DNA from: Embiotoca jacksoni
Taxonomy: Eukaryota; Chordata; Actinopteri; Embiotocidae
Assembly (NCBI GenBank): GCA_022577435.1
Contig: JAKOON010000006.1
Coordinates: 1,892,001 to 1,956,000, forward strand
Length of the DNA stretch: 64,000 nucleotides
Direction: 5' to 3'
Below the pieces are notes generated by a model that saw only the letters and a program-made list of their open reading frames with translations, was not told the DNA's origin and did no database searches. The stretch's first letter is position 1. The number at the start of each line of letters is the position of its first letter. Positions 1 through 12,920 of the stretch are shown piece after piece. Made by a program: the position numbers and the translations under genes.

Positions 1-110
1 TCAGCTGCTGATGTTGATCAAGAGACGACACTTGGAATACTTCCTCATGAAGGTTGTTGCTTCCTCCGCTCCGTGTGCATCACTGTGCTGCGTTCGGGAA
101 CACTACTTGT
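1..110 (+). repeat. Partial copy of the tRNA-Arg-associated dispersed repeat
   Basis: This stretch matches 36430-36535 closely (shared words such as gatgttgatcaagagacgac and gaaggttgttgcttcctcc). It is the outer flank of the repeat that elsewhere carries a tRNA-Arg-like core. No tRNA core is present here, and the left end is cut by the window edge. Confidence 0.7.
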
Positions 111-1269
111 ACAGTAGCGGTCCAGCTGGGCCTTTTTAAACATCATAATCTTGTATTTGGATTCACATGTCTGCCCTCACATGACAAACATCCAGCAATC
201 AGGGCTAATTAGACACTTAGTGTCCAGATATAGTTAATTATTGTAATCACTGCTCTCTGATTAATCAGGATATTTTTAGGGACTCACAGCCGCCCTGTAA
301 GCTGTATTTTCATGCGAATCTGCACTCATATTATCTCATTTTGCACATATTTGTTTATACTTTGCATCTTTTCTGTTAGACTGTGGAATTACTGAGTGCC
401 AGCAGCGATGAAGTGGCAGATAAACCCAGATGTTATAAGCCGACAGATTAGAGCGCTCACGTGTTGCCACTCTGCTAATAAATCAGATAAGAGAATTTTC
501 ACTACCAGTTTTGAGAGCGGGGACTATTTTATTTTTTACTGCTCCTTGTGACATCGTCCTGAGGCTGACGTAAACCTTCGTGGCATCTTTCTGTACATTC
601 ACTGGGAGCACATTTCAAAGCAAGTGTAAAGGCTGCATCAGGAAGGATGTTTGAAAGAGGAAAAGCACAACGCCAGAACATATTTAAGTTGTCTGGACGT
701 TTCACTGGTGGATGAGGACAGAGTCTGGGACACCGCCGAGGAGCCACTTTACTTTGCGAGGCAGACTGTGAGGGTTTCTACTCTCCAGGACGACTTCTGA
801 CTACTTCCTGTCTGACGTCAGAACCAGTCAGAGTACAGACGGTTTAAAAAGATGGACGAAGTGACGGCAAAGTATCTGAAAACTGGTCCCTTTAAATACA
901 AATTTTGAAATCTGGTCATATAAAGTTCCTGTTATCTCGTTGATGTTTGAGTTAATTTTCTGATCGGTCTGTTATTGACTTTTGATGCATTGAAAAGGGT
1001 GTCGTCATGATTGACATTTTCTTTGAATAAAATAATTTCGGAGAAACGCAGCAGCCAAAACCTGCAGTTCCTCCAATGTCCACTAGAGGCTCCAGCAGCG
1101 AGTCAGTCCCCACAGACCCTCATGTTAAAATTTCACAGCAGAAATCAACATGTTTACAGCGTGGTGCAAAACACTGTTTTGGTCTCCGTAGCAAAGTTCT
1201 CCGTTTACGACAACTGTACGAATTTGTAAGCCCCGCCCCCAAACATATCTGTGTTTGAGTCCTAATATG

Positions 1270-1512
1270 TAATGAATGCTGGAATGATTTTCAGAAGGAC
1301 CAGAACACTGATCAGAAGGAGGGAATTTATCTAATGACACCTTGATGACTTTACTGACTTTGTACTTCAGGAGAGCACTTGATGCTTTTTCAATGGGAGT
1401 CTGTTGGAGACAGCCCCTAGTGGTCCTCAGTGGTACTGCACTTTAAGAGACTTCTGCTTTGGTTTCCCTTTTCAGACCCGGAGACGACGAACATTTTTAC
1501 ATACAGTGTATG
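1270..1512 (+). repeat. Old, diverged relative of repeat family A
   Basis: The order of words matches family A: a 'ttttcaga.ggacc' segment, 'gaaggag', 'gactttgta.ttca.gagag', 'aatgggagtct', 'cctagtgg', 'cagacccgga' and a terminal 'acatacagtgtatg'. Divergence is much greater than among the other copies, so this is an older insertion or a sister family. Confidence 0.55.
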
Positions 1513-2451
1513 ATTCAGTAACGGTGAGGCGTCAGGGAACAGCAGTTGGTTTTACAGTAATTCTCTCTGACAGCTGAACTGAAATGACACACTGACTCCT
1601 ATTTATTTTGGTTCATATTCGTGTTCAGGCCATAATTATCCTCCTTTTCATTCATCCATATAAAATCATTGGATGTGTTTCTGCCTCTGTGGAAGAGACC
1701 GACATGTTCTGGATCAAATTGAGCAGTTTTTTTTATTTATTTTTTTATGTATTTAGTTATTTACTGGAGTGCTTAGTGTTTGCCCAGATGTCACTCTGAC
1801 TGGAAGAGCCTCTGAAACAGCATTTAGCAAACAGAAAACTAAAACTTCAGGCTGGAGAATTGAGGCCAAAGGCTTGTCATGGAGGAGACGGAAACAAATA
1901 CTAAAACATTAAAGAGAGACAGGTCTGTTTGTGAGCACAAGCATCCTGCATTATGCAGGCAACTTATGGAAATCACATAAAACACTTCACTTTGTGCAGG
2001 ACATTTAAATTACTGAAAAGTGTTCTGTGAGTAGAGATAAAGTTGACCTGTTAAACACATTCAACATATTTACCTGAACAGACTGAGGGTTTTAATACCG
2101 GGTTTCCAGGTTCGTAGTTGTCCTCTGAGCTTTGTTTGATCCGGATTTTACTTCACTTTGTGTTTAATTTACAGACTTAATTGATTTTGCACCTTTGCCC
2201 AGGGTTGTCTTTCTGTTTTATTTACCTGCTTTTCATAAGTTTTTCTACATACTGCCTCCTGTGTCGTGTATTCAGGTCCTGCTCCTCGCTACAGTGTGAC
2301 AGGCCTGTCAATCAAACAGAACCCCCCCCCCCCAAAAAAAAAAACAAAAAAAAAAAACAGGTCTTTTTTGATGCTCTGAACTGACAACCCTGCGTGAGCG
2401 TCACAGTTAGCATCCACAGAAAGAAAGTGTGTCGCAGGCTGAGTCACAGAG
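1513..2451. other. Non-coding stretch, no gene seen
   Basis: AT-rich DNA with T-runs near 1728 and a C/A homopolymer block at 2325-2357. Open frames are short and show no recognisable domain. Confidence 0.5.
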
Positions 2452-2990
2452 TCAACCAGCAGTGATGTCACCCATTTGGTTTGTGAACGTTATGAAGCGT
2501 CCACTTCAGATTTTGTCCGTCACCATTTTATTCGTTTGGAGCGGTTTGGAGCAGGAAGTGACCATATTTGGACGAGCTGGGGGAGGAGCGAGCGGTGGAT
2601 CCGACTGATCTGATTGAAAATCCGACGACACTATGTCCCGCCCACCGATAGCTGTAACCTGACTGGACCACATGCCTCTCAATCAAACGGACCCCAAAAA
2701 CACATCTTTTTGAAGCTTATTTTCTAATTAATGACGGGATTATTTTCAGATGGACCGCCAGAAAACGAGTAAGAAGGAGCGACTTTAGCTAACAACACCG
2801 AGATAACTGGTGGAGAAATTTTATTGACTTTATATTGTATGAGAGAAGTTGAATGGGAGTCTATGGAGCCAGAGGCTTTTTAGAGCCGACCTCTAGTGGC
2901 ACTCGGTGGTATTGCAGTTTAAGGCACTTCTGCATCGGCCTCATTTTACATAGCTGGAAGTTGCGAACACTTTTATAAACAGTCTGTGGT
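2452..2990 (+). repeat. Family A dispersed repeat, near full length
   Basis: It begins with tcaaccagcagtgatgtcac and ends with ataaacagtctgtgg, the two ends shared by the longest copies. Internal landmarks are gaccatatttggacgagctg, cccgcccaccgatagctgta and ttctaattaatgacgggatt. The short open frames inside recur in every copy and are not genes. Confidence 0.85.
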
Positions 2991-5823
2991 TGCTCCTCTC
3001 ACATCTCCAGTTTATTCCTTCATTTATTATTCAGATTTCTCTCGTTATTGATTTAATTATAATTCTCCTTTACTCCACTAAATCGGACCACTTTAGTTGT
3101 TTACCTTCAGCCTCCTGTGTTTGTTCAGTTTATTTTTTTCTTCATTTTTCTCTGACGTGTATTTTATTATGTTCCTTGCATCATGGTGATATCACACTCC
3201 CAAATAAAACAGAATTGAACTGAAATTGTCGTGAGAACGAACAAAGTGTAAGACTCAATAACAGCCCGAAGGTCACAGTCACAGCAGATACAAATCGCAG
3301 TTTAGCCGAGTGAAGTCGCCGCTTTCAGACGTCATATCAGATCAGTTATTGAACGCCGCTTTGCGATATCTCCACTTTGTTTCTGCTCTCTCATTTATGA
3401 CAACGTTACAACGCCTGGATCAGACATGAATGCAGCTCAGAACGGCTGATACGATCGGTCACATAAACGCACTCATCAGCCCCGACACAGATGTTTTAAG
3501 ATCGATTTGACACTAAAGCCAAAGCAGCGCCGCCGTCAGGCTCTGACTCCGCCCACAGCCAGTGGATGGAGGTCTTTTGTAAAAACGTCCATCTTCACTC
3601 ATGCACGCCAACACGCAGCTGGAAAGCGTCTGCTGGATGGAGACCAGTGACCGTGGATGATGACAGAGAACACAACAGACAGAACAAAAGAGGCAGAAAA
3701 CACAGCGTGGCTGTTTCAGGAGGAGCTGCAGGCGCAGCCGGTGCCGAAGCCCGCCGAGTGACACACGATAAGCCCGTTAAAGTTTGTCTCGGAATCCATC
3801 CGTGACCCTCTAAGAAGATTTACCGCGGCTTTGATCTGTTCTGCTGCTTTTTTTTTTTTTTTTTGTGCTCTATAAACTTTTTGGAAAACCTCTCTTTGTT
3901 TTTAGTTTGCGGGTCGGAAATTCAAATGGCATGTCGGAGTCAAATGCTGCCGGCTTCCTGACAAAAAAAAAAGTTACCTCATAAATAAAGGATGTGCAGC
4001 TGAGGGGAGGAGGACGAGGAGGAGGAGGAGGAGGAGAGATGACAGGGCAGGGAATCATGTTAATATCAGCCGGCGTCGACCCGCCTGCTGGGACTGCCCA
4101 GCCACAATTAGGGGTTTCACAGACCAGATCTCATGAGCCCGAAGCTTCACATCCTGTGTGACGGACCGCAGCTCCGCTGTCAATCCCTCTAATCCACACA
4201 TAACCCCCGGCTACGCGTGTCCCAGCTGACCACTGGCATTATTCTTACATTAAGGGATGTCCATGTAGTCGAGCAGCAGGATCAATCAACAAATCCTGCA
4301 GGAGGAAGCAGCTGCTTTTTTTTGTTTGTTTTTAAATCTGACACAAATATCAGCTTGAAAACATCAGCATCTTAAAGACGTCGGGCTTTTTTTAAAATTT
4401 TTTTTATCCTTTGACTGTCATTAAGACACGTTAAAAGATAAATACTTCATGTTTTCGACAAACAGCTGATCTTCTGCGAAACATCCAGAGAGGGGAAAAA
4501 AATAAAAAAAATATCCCCTAATTGTCTGAATAAATCATTTCACTGTGAGGAACGTCATCTACGAGCGGTGCAGATTTCAAACCTGATTCACTCCGTCCAG
4601 GAAATCGTGATCTTGCAAATTGCAAAAATTAACGCAAATTCAAGCAATTCCTGCAAGATTTGCTGCAGGGTGCAATTTTCCGGACTGTTTTCAGGCTGAT
4701 ATCATGTTTAGAGGGTAAAGAGGTCGGAGGAGAATTCACCGTCCGATGATGTTTATTTTTAAACTTCCTGAATGTGTCGTGGACGTAACAAAGTGCCACA
4801 TGTCCACTGATAAAATTAAATTCCCTCGCCAACAATACGACCGGTGCAACGTAAACATTGATAAAACAGGCTGTTTTAAATATATCGGAAACAACAGAGC
4901 TGCACAACAACATGACACTAAGACCAGTTCCTGAAAACATGGAGACCGTTCCTGGACAACGTGATCTGATTCCACATCACATCCATCGTGAGTCGGCTCG
5001 TGATGAAGCCCAGTGTCAGTATGTACATGCAGCTTCTTTGTCTGCACATGCCCTTTATTGTATTTTATTTTTTAAAAAAAATTCTCCCCACATGTGGAGA
5101 AATATCTTCTTGATTGTAATTCACCAGTGTGGATTTATTGTTTATTTTTATTTGTACAGTGGCGATACAGAGCTGGGGGGAATTAATGGCAGTTTATATG
5201 TTTATTAGTTTTAAATATGTTAAGGCATGTTGTGTACTTCATGTGTCATGACACAAAAATAAAATTCTATCCTAGTTCTATTCTATCGATGTGCATCATT
5301 TATTTATCTACATATTTTACTTTATCTTTGTTTTGGATCCTGTTTATATTTGTTGTTTTTAAACACAGAGATACAAACACCAAAACAACAACATTTCTAA
5401 ACTTCCCATATCTGATGTTTATAAGGGGCATCGCTGATCCAGATGTTGTAAACATCAGGAACACACAGGTTCATTGAAACACACCTGAACGTGCTCAGCT
5501 ACCTGCAGAAAATATAATTAGCATCAAAGCACCTCCTACCTGCGTGTGTGCTGTGTGTGTAAATTGTGTGTTTGTTGTTTGCGTTGTTTGAGTAGGTTAT
5601 ATTTTTATGTTATGTGTTTGTTGTGTGTTTGTTGTGTGTTATGTGTGCACGTTGTGTGTGCACGTGTGTGTATTGTGCAAGTATGTTGTATGAGTAAATT
5701 GTGTGTCGTTTCAGTACGTGTTATATATAATATCACGACAGTAACTTTGCAAGGTCCACATCTGTTTTTGCGAAGCCGCCTCGTGATAATCAGTCAGGAG
5801 CGCTCACGTGCGGCGGCTCTTAC
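2991..5823. other. Non-coding stretch, probably intron of the gene starting at 5900
   Basis: No coding exon could be recognised on either strand. The stretch holds T-runs (3848-3864, 4316-4330), a GGA-rich patch at 4009-4035, a repeat also found near 50430 (4590-4690) and a GT-rich block at 5540-5710. If the minus-strand exon at 5824-5900 is real, this is its first intron and the next exon lies left of the window or is unrecognised. Confidence 0.45.
4590..4690 (+). repeat. Dispersed repeat shared with 50420-50530
   Basis: The string caggaaatc.tgatcttgcaa...ttaa.gcaaattcaagcaat...gca..atttgc occurs here and at 50428-50500. It is a diverged interspersed repeat with no coding content. Confidence 0.6.
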
Positions 5824-6260
5824 CTGAGTGCCAGCATCACCAGCAGCAGCAGCGTCCAGGCGAGGAGCGAGCCCGCCGCAGGCACCTTCCTCCTCCGCAT
5901 CTCTGCCCCAGAGGCCCGGGAACCTCCGCTCTCTGCGCGGCTCTGGAACTCTCAGCACCGCGGACAGCGCTCGCGCTCCAGCTGTAGTCAGACAGCGCGC
6001 GGGGGCAAAGTCACAAACATAACGCAGCAACAGGAAGACCCCCGAAACTCACGGCGCTCTGCTAGATCCCATCATCGGGAGGACGTCGGGAAAGGAGGCG
6101 ACGACGTTAACTGAAAAAGACAACAAAAAAAAAAGACAAAAAAAAAAGAAAAGCGGAACGAGCGCGAGACAGCTGTTCATACTCTGCTCTGGGCTCGTTC
6201 TGTGCCCTCGTGCAGCACGGGGGCAGAGAGACCCGCCCCCCCCCGTCCGGATTGGTATGA
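5770..6260. promoter_or_regulatory. CpG-rich promoter-like block
   Basis: CpG dinucleotides are dense here (for example cgcggctctgg, gcgcgcgggggc, ggacgtcggg), in contrast to the AT-rich flanks. The block surrounds the signal-anchor exon at 5824-5900, which fits a CpG-island promoter for a minus-strand transcript. The right side carries an A-rich tract (6121-6152) and then another GC-rich patch at 6215-6250. Confidence 0.55.
5824..5900 (-). CDS. First coding exon of an unidentified secreted or type II membrane protein
   Basis: On the minus strand an ATG at 5900, with G at -3, opens a frame that reads MRRRKVPAAGS and then a hydrophobic run LLAWTLLLLVMLAL. It stops at a perfect donor, CACTCAG|GTAAGAG (GT at 5822-5823). 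The 77 nt give 25 codons plus two bases, so the intron is phase 2. A basic N-terminus followed by about 14 hydrophobic residues is what a signal peptide or signal anchor looks like, for example in Golgi enzymes. The GC-rich context supports a real promoter-proximal exon. I cannot name the gene, because no downstream exon was recognised in 1-5800. The frame, splice donor and CpG context are seen; secretion or membrane anchoring is inferred. Confidence 0.6.
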
Positions 6261-6847
6261 GTGGCAGGCGGCTCAGCCAATCATGGCGCTGCCGTTAATG
6301 TTTCCAGCTGAAGCACATCTGAAATTAGAAGGCAGCGAGCTGATTCCTCTTCCTCCTCTCAGCGGGTCTCTTCATCCCATCCTCCTCTTCCTCCTGTCTC
6401 CTCCGTCTCCTTCTTCTCTGTTTCTTCCTCCATCTGCCTGTCTTTCTGCTCTGTTAGGCAGCATCACACCGGAGTCGCATGTGGCGATGGTAGCCTCCTG
6501 TGAAGTCGCCTATGTCGATGACAGGGTGCCATATGTGTCCGGAGTGGGTGTAGGTGACTAACACAGGGATGAAGATTAAAAGTTCAGATTTACATCATGA
6601 GCCCCTCCTCACCCCCACACGAGGCAGCACAGAGCAGCATGTCTGTCCCTGTAGATTCTGTTCAGAGCTCTTCAGCTCTGACCTTTCAGGATGAAACGCC
6701 GCCGGTCAGCTGGAAGTCCGCTCTCGCTCAACAGGAGACTACATTTACCACAGTACTGTCCATAAGAGCAGTTTGACAGACTGCAGTCACTTTTCAGATG
6801 AAGATCTGAGACAATAATAATATAACAATGTTTTATAATTCACCACA

Positions 6848-7335
6848 ATCTGTATATAAAAGTGTTCGTAGCTTCCAGGTCTGAAAAATTAGGCCTATGC
6901 AGAAGTGCCTGAAGCTGCAATACCACCGAGTGCCACTAGAGGTCGGCTCCAAAAAGCCTCCATAGACTCCCATTCAACTTCTCTCATGAAATACAAAGTC
7001 AATAAATGTTTTCCACAAATTATCTCGGTGTTGTTAGCTGAAGTCGCTCCTTCTTATTAGTTTTCAGACGGTCCATCTGAAAATAATCCCGTCATTAATT
7101 AGAAAAATAGCTTCAAAGAGACGTGTTTTTTTGGGGGGGGCGTGTCTGTTTGATTGACAGGCCTGTGGTGCAGTCAGGTTACAGCTATCGGTGGGTGGGT
7201 CGTAGTATCGTCAGGTTTCCAATCAGATCAGTCGGATCCACCGCTCGCTCCTCCCCAGCTCGTTCAAAAATGGTCACTTCCTGCTCCGAACTAGCAAGAT
7301 GGCGACGGACAAAATCTGAACTCGAGGCTTCATGA
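6848..7335 (-). repeat. Family A dispersed repeat, reverse orientation
   Basis: It starts with tgtatataaaagtgttcgta and ends near ctgaactcgaggcttcat. It lacks the last ~50 bp (the tcaaccagcag end) of the longest copies. Internal landmarks match those of the copy at 2452-2990 in reverse complement. Confidence 0.85.
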
Positions 7336-8437
7336 TGGCCCCCAAAAAAATCCCTCTGGCTCCAAAGACATAAACTTTTCCCACGAAAGTCAGAGAGTGA
7401 GAGAAAAGAGCAGTGTAGAAAGACAACAAATAAACTATGCTTGGCTAAACAAGCGTGGCTGTTTTTCGGCGTGAGTAGATTTCTTCACTGTCAGCCGACG
7501 TCAAATCTTCAAACTTCCTCTTTTCCTGGCGGTATGTTCCCTGTTCGACAGGTGTGTTCTCCCAGCTGCTCCTGAACGCATCATTCACCCCTTTTTCTGT
7601 ATCTTATACCCCAAGGTTTGTACCTTGTGAGACTTTCACTCAGTAAACGTGACGGCGACTTGATCCAGATGTGATGAACTGGATCACAGCTCAGACCTGC
7701 TCTGTGTGCTGAACACCATGTTGCTGTCGGGTCTATTCTCAGCCGTTCTGTTTGGCACAGCCTCGTTTTCAAATAGGCTTACCTCCCATCCCCACGATCG
7801 ACTCAGCAGGCTGCGGTCGTTAATTTCACATTTATTATTTTGTATAAATCTGTATCTGACGCTCCTCGCAGTGTTCCAGAAATCATTGAAAAGATATTTC
7901 TAATATTTCATTTGTAGTAATTATTGCCAGCTGACAAAGGAGTGAATCAGTGAATTTTCACACCAGATGACCCCTCATCCAAAAAAACAACATATTCATG
8001 AAAACAGGATGATTACAGCCGCTCCAAACCGTCAGATAATGTTGTCAGTTTCTGTTTTTCACGGCTTGGATCTTTGCTAAGTCGGCACTTGAATTAGTGA
8101 ATTAGTTAATTAAATCTGCTGCGATGAAGTGATACTTCACCCGAAACTTTCAGCATCGCTGCTCATGTGTGAATTAGCAGCATCAGTATTCATCTGTACG
8201 AGAGCCATGAAACCTCAGTGAGGTTTGGAGTTAAGCTGCTGCTCCAGCAGGTGTGAAGAACAGCGAGGTGGATTTTAACTCTAATGTAGAGCTGCTCAGG
8301 TAGTCGTATTAAAATCATTCGTGTCTCTATGTGATCTCTAAATGCCAACAATTCTGACGTATTTTCATTTGGGATATGAACTGCATCGAAACAAGCGCTC
8401 CTACTCTCCCTAAAACAATAACGAGGCGTTCCACCAA

Positions 8438-8890
8438 CAGACTATATATAAAAGTGTTCGTAGCTTCCAGCTCTTCAAAATGAGGCCTTTGCAGAAGTGC
8501 CTTAAGCTGCAATACCACCGAGTGCCACTAGAGGTTGGCTACAAAAAGCCTTCATGGACCCCCATTCAACTTCTCTCATGAAATACAAAGTAAATACAAA
8601 TTTCACCACGAGTTATCTCAGTATCATTCGCTAAAGTCGCTCCTTCTTATTAGTTTTCTGACGGTCCATCTGAAAATAATCCCGTCATTAATTAGAAAAT
8701 AAGCTTCAAAAAGACATGTTTTTGGGGTGTGTTTGATTGACTGTGGTGCAGTCAGGTTACAGCTATTGGTGGGCGGGGCTTCTTATCGTCGGGTTTCCAA
8801 TCAGATGAGTCGGATCCACCGCTCGCTCCTCCCCCAGCCCGTTCAAATATGGTCACTTCCTGCTCCAAACCGCTCCGAACTAGCAAGATC
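8438..8890 (-). repeat. Family A dispersed repeat, reverse orientation, truncated
   Basis: It starts with cagactatatataaaagtgt and ends at ccgaactagcaagat. The 3' part of the reverse-oriented element is missing after the 'gctagttcgg' landmark. Confidence 0.85.
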
Positions 8891-9797
8891 GGGCTGAATT
8901 CTGCCCGCCCGCTGAGAACTGCATGCAGCTCGCAGAAACGCGCACAGCGACGAGGAAAACTACCTCAACCAACTGATCCTATAAATTCGGGCGTACAGTT
9001 GTCGAATATGTTGCAGCAGCAGTTCTTTCATTTGCTTTTTATAGTAAGCCAAGCACAGCTGGAGCTAATAAATTCAATTACGGTTACGTTTGTTCCGATG
9101 AGCTCACGAGGAAGCGCTGACATAATTAAAGTCATTACCTGCAGCTGTGTTTACCCTACTTTGACGTGTAAATAGCTTCTCTCGCTGTCGTCGGTGCATG
9201 AGGATACCGATAGTCCCAGTGCATTGTGGGACATTTTGTAAGTAGCTGAACTTAAAAAAAGACTCCCGGAGCTGATCTGTGTGCAGTTGCTGACACGACA
9301 CACCACCAGCACTCCGCACGGCTGACATTCGGTCGTCCGTCCCTCGTCCCGCTCTCACTAATGTTCGTGGTATGAATTAGACATTAGGTATTACGCTGGA
9401 GCGCCGTGAGACTTCTACTTATTCCCGTTCTGCTCCGGCGGTCAGGCGATCGCTGCCTCCTGCTCTGCTCCGCGGCCTTTTCCTGCTGTGACCCGTTGAT
9501 CCACGTGCTGCACCCCCAGCACCGCTCTTTAGTGGAGTTCAGTGGAAAATTTAGCCGGCGTGGCCTGTTAACGCTCCATTTTTAACACCGTGAGGTTCAG
9601 GCTCCAAAACCAGAGAAAAAAAACGACTTTGATCCGTCCGACCACCTCGACTTCCTCTGCGATTTGGATTTTTTTTTTTGCTCGAGGGTGGATCAAAAAG
9701 TTTCAAGACTGCTCCTGTGACATGTGAATGGTGCGCAACACCGTGACATGCACGGACCAAGAGGAAGCAATAACCTCCATGTGAATTCGTCCCTCAG

Positions 9798-10250
9798 GGT
9801 CCGACTGTCAACACCGACTTCTACTGTGACGTCCTGAGGCGTCTGAGGGCAGTTAGCGATGTTAGCTCTTTGTTAACTTGAGTGTAGCTGGTTTTTAGAA
9901 TAACTAGCTCTTTGCTAGTTTTGGTTAGCTGTTTGTTAGCATTATTAGCAGTTTGCTGTCTTGAGTTTAGCTGGTTTTTAGCATAATAAGCTGTTTGTTA
10001 GCTGGTTGTTAACTTATGTTTAGTTTTTTTTTTTACATAATTAGCCGTTAGTTAGCATTGTTAGCATTAGTAGTAGTTCGTTAACTTGACTTTAGCTGGT
10101 TTTTAGCATAATTAGCTGGTTGTTAGTTTTGTTTGTTGTTTGTTAACTTGAGTTAATCTGTTGTTTTTTTTTTACTGTAATTAGCTGTTTGTTAGCTTTG
10201 TTAGCACGTTGTCAGACGGTCAACCCCGAGTTCTACTGTGACGGTAAACC
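9798..10250 (+). repeat. Degenerate TTAGC-rich tandem array with direct-repeat flanks
   Basis: From about 9848 to 10206 the DNA is built of irregular variants of gttagc, ctggtttttagcataa and tgtttgttaacttgag. Similar sequences border the array on both sides: ccgactgtcaacaccgac followed by ttctactgtgacg at about 9802-9833, and agacggtcaaccccgag followed by ttctactgtgacg at about 10214-10243. This looks like a minisatellite grown inside a larger duplicated unit. Confidence 0.6.
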
Positions 10251-11099
10251 ACCTGAAATGTGGCGCCATGGCAACAGGGTTATGACAACACGCTTGCTCA
10301 CAGCGTGTTAAAAAAAGGGCGAGTGGCTCCGCCCACCCGTACTCAGCGGATTTGTCTCCCTGCTGCTTCTTTCTGTTTTGAAATTTAGGAAATGAGTCCA
10401 TCAGCTGCTCTGTGAGCCTCTTTTCTGCATTTTTTTGTTTGTTGTTGTTGACTTTTTGGTCGCTATAAATTCAATAGCCTACTATGAGATACAAGCAGGT
10501 AACTGATATAATTTCCACTGCACATCCTGGCTGTTTGAATATGAATAATGACACTGAATACATGAAAGGTAAAAAAAAAAAAAAAAAAAAGAATTTGAAT
10601 TTGAAAGCATTTTCTTCATTGGATTTGTTTGGTAACCAACTAAAACATCATCTTGTGCATGCGAAAGCTCCTCCGGTCGTCCTCTGGTTCGTTTCCTCCT
10701 GCGTCCTCCTCACCTGTGAGGTGGCTGTTCTCTCTGTTGATGGTGACATTGATGTCTTCTGAACTCAGAGTGACTTCAGTCTCATCTGGGGGATCCAGAG
10801 ACTTTTAATAGGAGCCCAGAGGGATCAAAAACTAGTTAGAGAGCGTTGCATGACAGCTCAACACGTCCACTGAAAAACCAGTGGTGCAGCAGTGACTGTG
10901 GGATTACAGTGTATTCACAGTGCGTCTCATTGGTGCAGCAGTCGTAAAGAACTACCTTCATCCATCAGAAGAACAGAGAGTCCTGATCTCAGCATCATGG
11001 ACATGAGACTCTTGAGGATGCTTTCACACCCTTGTTTGGTCCGGATCGTTGGACTTTTTCAGTTTGTTCCGAACCCAAATATCAGCTGTAAAACAGTCC

Positions 11100-11460
11100 C
11101 TCCAAGATGCTGTGGATTTTTTTTTTTTTTTTTTTTTTTTTGACTGTTGCGATCAAAAATGTTTTATTTTGCGGCTGATTTTCAAAAAAAAAATTGCGAT
11201 TTAATTAGCTGTTTAAAGTGAGGGTTTTTTTGCGTAAAATTGCAGGAATTCCAAATAATTGCAAGTCCAGAAAGAAAAATTTGATTTATTTTAAGCACCA
11301 CCTGATAAAGGAATAAAGATGTAATCACTTACTTTGGTAATGATCGTGTTGCACGTCAAAATATTTTAGTTCCAATATTTTTTAATTAAATAAAAAAAAA
11401 ATCTAAATGTTGTTAATGAATAAAAAAATTTAACAGAGCGAGTCTTGTTTGAAAATACCT
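11100..11460 (+). repeat. Dispersed repeat B, copy 1
   Basis: The words gcggctgattttcaaa, gtaaaattgcaggaat, cctgataaag and the following 'gtaa..actta' region match 17150-17340 in the same order. The element is A/T-homopolymer rich and non-coding. Confidence 0.6.
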
Positions 11461-12412
11461 TTATACCGTTAATACGGTAATAAGGGACTGATGGAAGGAG
11501 CCTCCAATGGAGGTCACAGATTTAAAGTCGAAGAAAAATAACGGCGTTTCCTCCTGAAAGATGCTTCTATTTAAAATCTCTGAGAGCCATCAGCCCTCCA
11601 ACACTGGCTGTCATGTCTCTACCTGCACTCTCTATGCTCTCACTAAATCCACCATGGATGACTGCAGCTTGTCACACAGATACTTGACATCCCCAAGAAC
11701 TTTTGATAACATTGCCAGAAGCCCGAATAAAAAAATCAAATCAAATCGGAGCGCGAGAGTCGGCTGGCGGCGGCCCGCCAGGAGCTCCTCCTTTCAGTCG
11801 CAATAAACATCCTGAAGGAGTCGCGTCCGTCGGATTGCAGCTGGCATTCAGCCTCACGTGGCCGCGCAGCGGCGCTCGGCTTCTCCAGGTCTTTTGGGCC
11901 GGACTCCGTGAGGATCATGTGAACTCTGTCGGGATGAACACGGGGAGCCTCGGGAAACAGCAGCAGAGTGGGCGCGTCCCGTTTCTGCTTCGATTTGTCC
12001 GATTATTCTGATGCCGTATGATTTTGTTTGTTTCCTGGAAGAAAAAACTAAATTGTGCTCTCTGTGTGTCTGTGCCATGTTTGTATTCACCACTAGGGGC
12101 AATGAAGTTAGAAATGTTTCCAGTCGCCATGAAGAAGCTGCTTTTCTGGATATTTTTTATGTTAAAAACGTATAATATGGCTGATAACAAATTATATAAA
12201 AGCAGTGTTGTTCACCACCAATCTGCAGGTACTCTCAGTGGAGCGTTTTAGGATCTTTCAGCTCATTGTTTTGGTGTGATGTTCCGGAGGGGTCAAAAAA
12301 GCGTTCACAGTTTAAGTGATATGAAAAAAGAATATCTATCTGGTACAACAAACTTTGTTTTCTTTGTTTTAACCACCACAATCTTTTTTTAACTTTTTAT
12401 TGTAAATACGTG

Positions 12413-12920
12413 TCAACCAGCAGTGATGTCACCCGTTGGTTTGTGAACGTTATGAAGCCTCCAGTTCAGATTCTGTCCGTCATCATCTTTGCTAGTTCGG
12501 AGCGGTTTGGAGCAGGAAGTGACCATATTTGGACGAGCTGGGGGAGGAGCGAGCGGTGGACCTGAGTGATCTGATTGGAAACCCGACGATACTGTGTCCC
12601 GCCCACCGATAGCTGTAACCTGACTGCACCACAGGCCTGTCAATCAAACAGACACGCCCCCAAAAACACATTTTTGAAGCTTATTTTCTAATTAATGACG
12701 GGATTATTTTCAGATGGACCTCCAGAAAACTAATAAAACGGAGCGACTGTAGGTAACAATACGAGACAACTCGTGGAAAATATTTATTGACTTTGTATTT
12801 CATGAGAGAAGTTTAATGGGAGTCTATGGAGCCGGAGGCTTTTTGGAGCCGACCTCTAGTGGCACCCGGTGGTATTGCATCTTAAGGCACTTCTGCATCG
12901 TCTTCACTCTTCAGACCGGA
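12413..12920 (+). repeat. Family A dispersed repeat
   Basis: The left end tcaaccagcagtgatgtcac is complete. The right end stops at cttcagaccggaag, before the usual tatacagtctatg end. Confidence 0.85.

Noticed and set aside
10257..10276. Shared 20-mer tgtggcgccatggcaacagg with the region near 23846 (reverse complement)
   Set aside because: It contains an RFX-like half palindrome (gccatggcaac), but there is no gene context to support a regulatory site and it may simply be repeat remnant.
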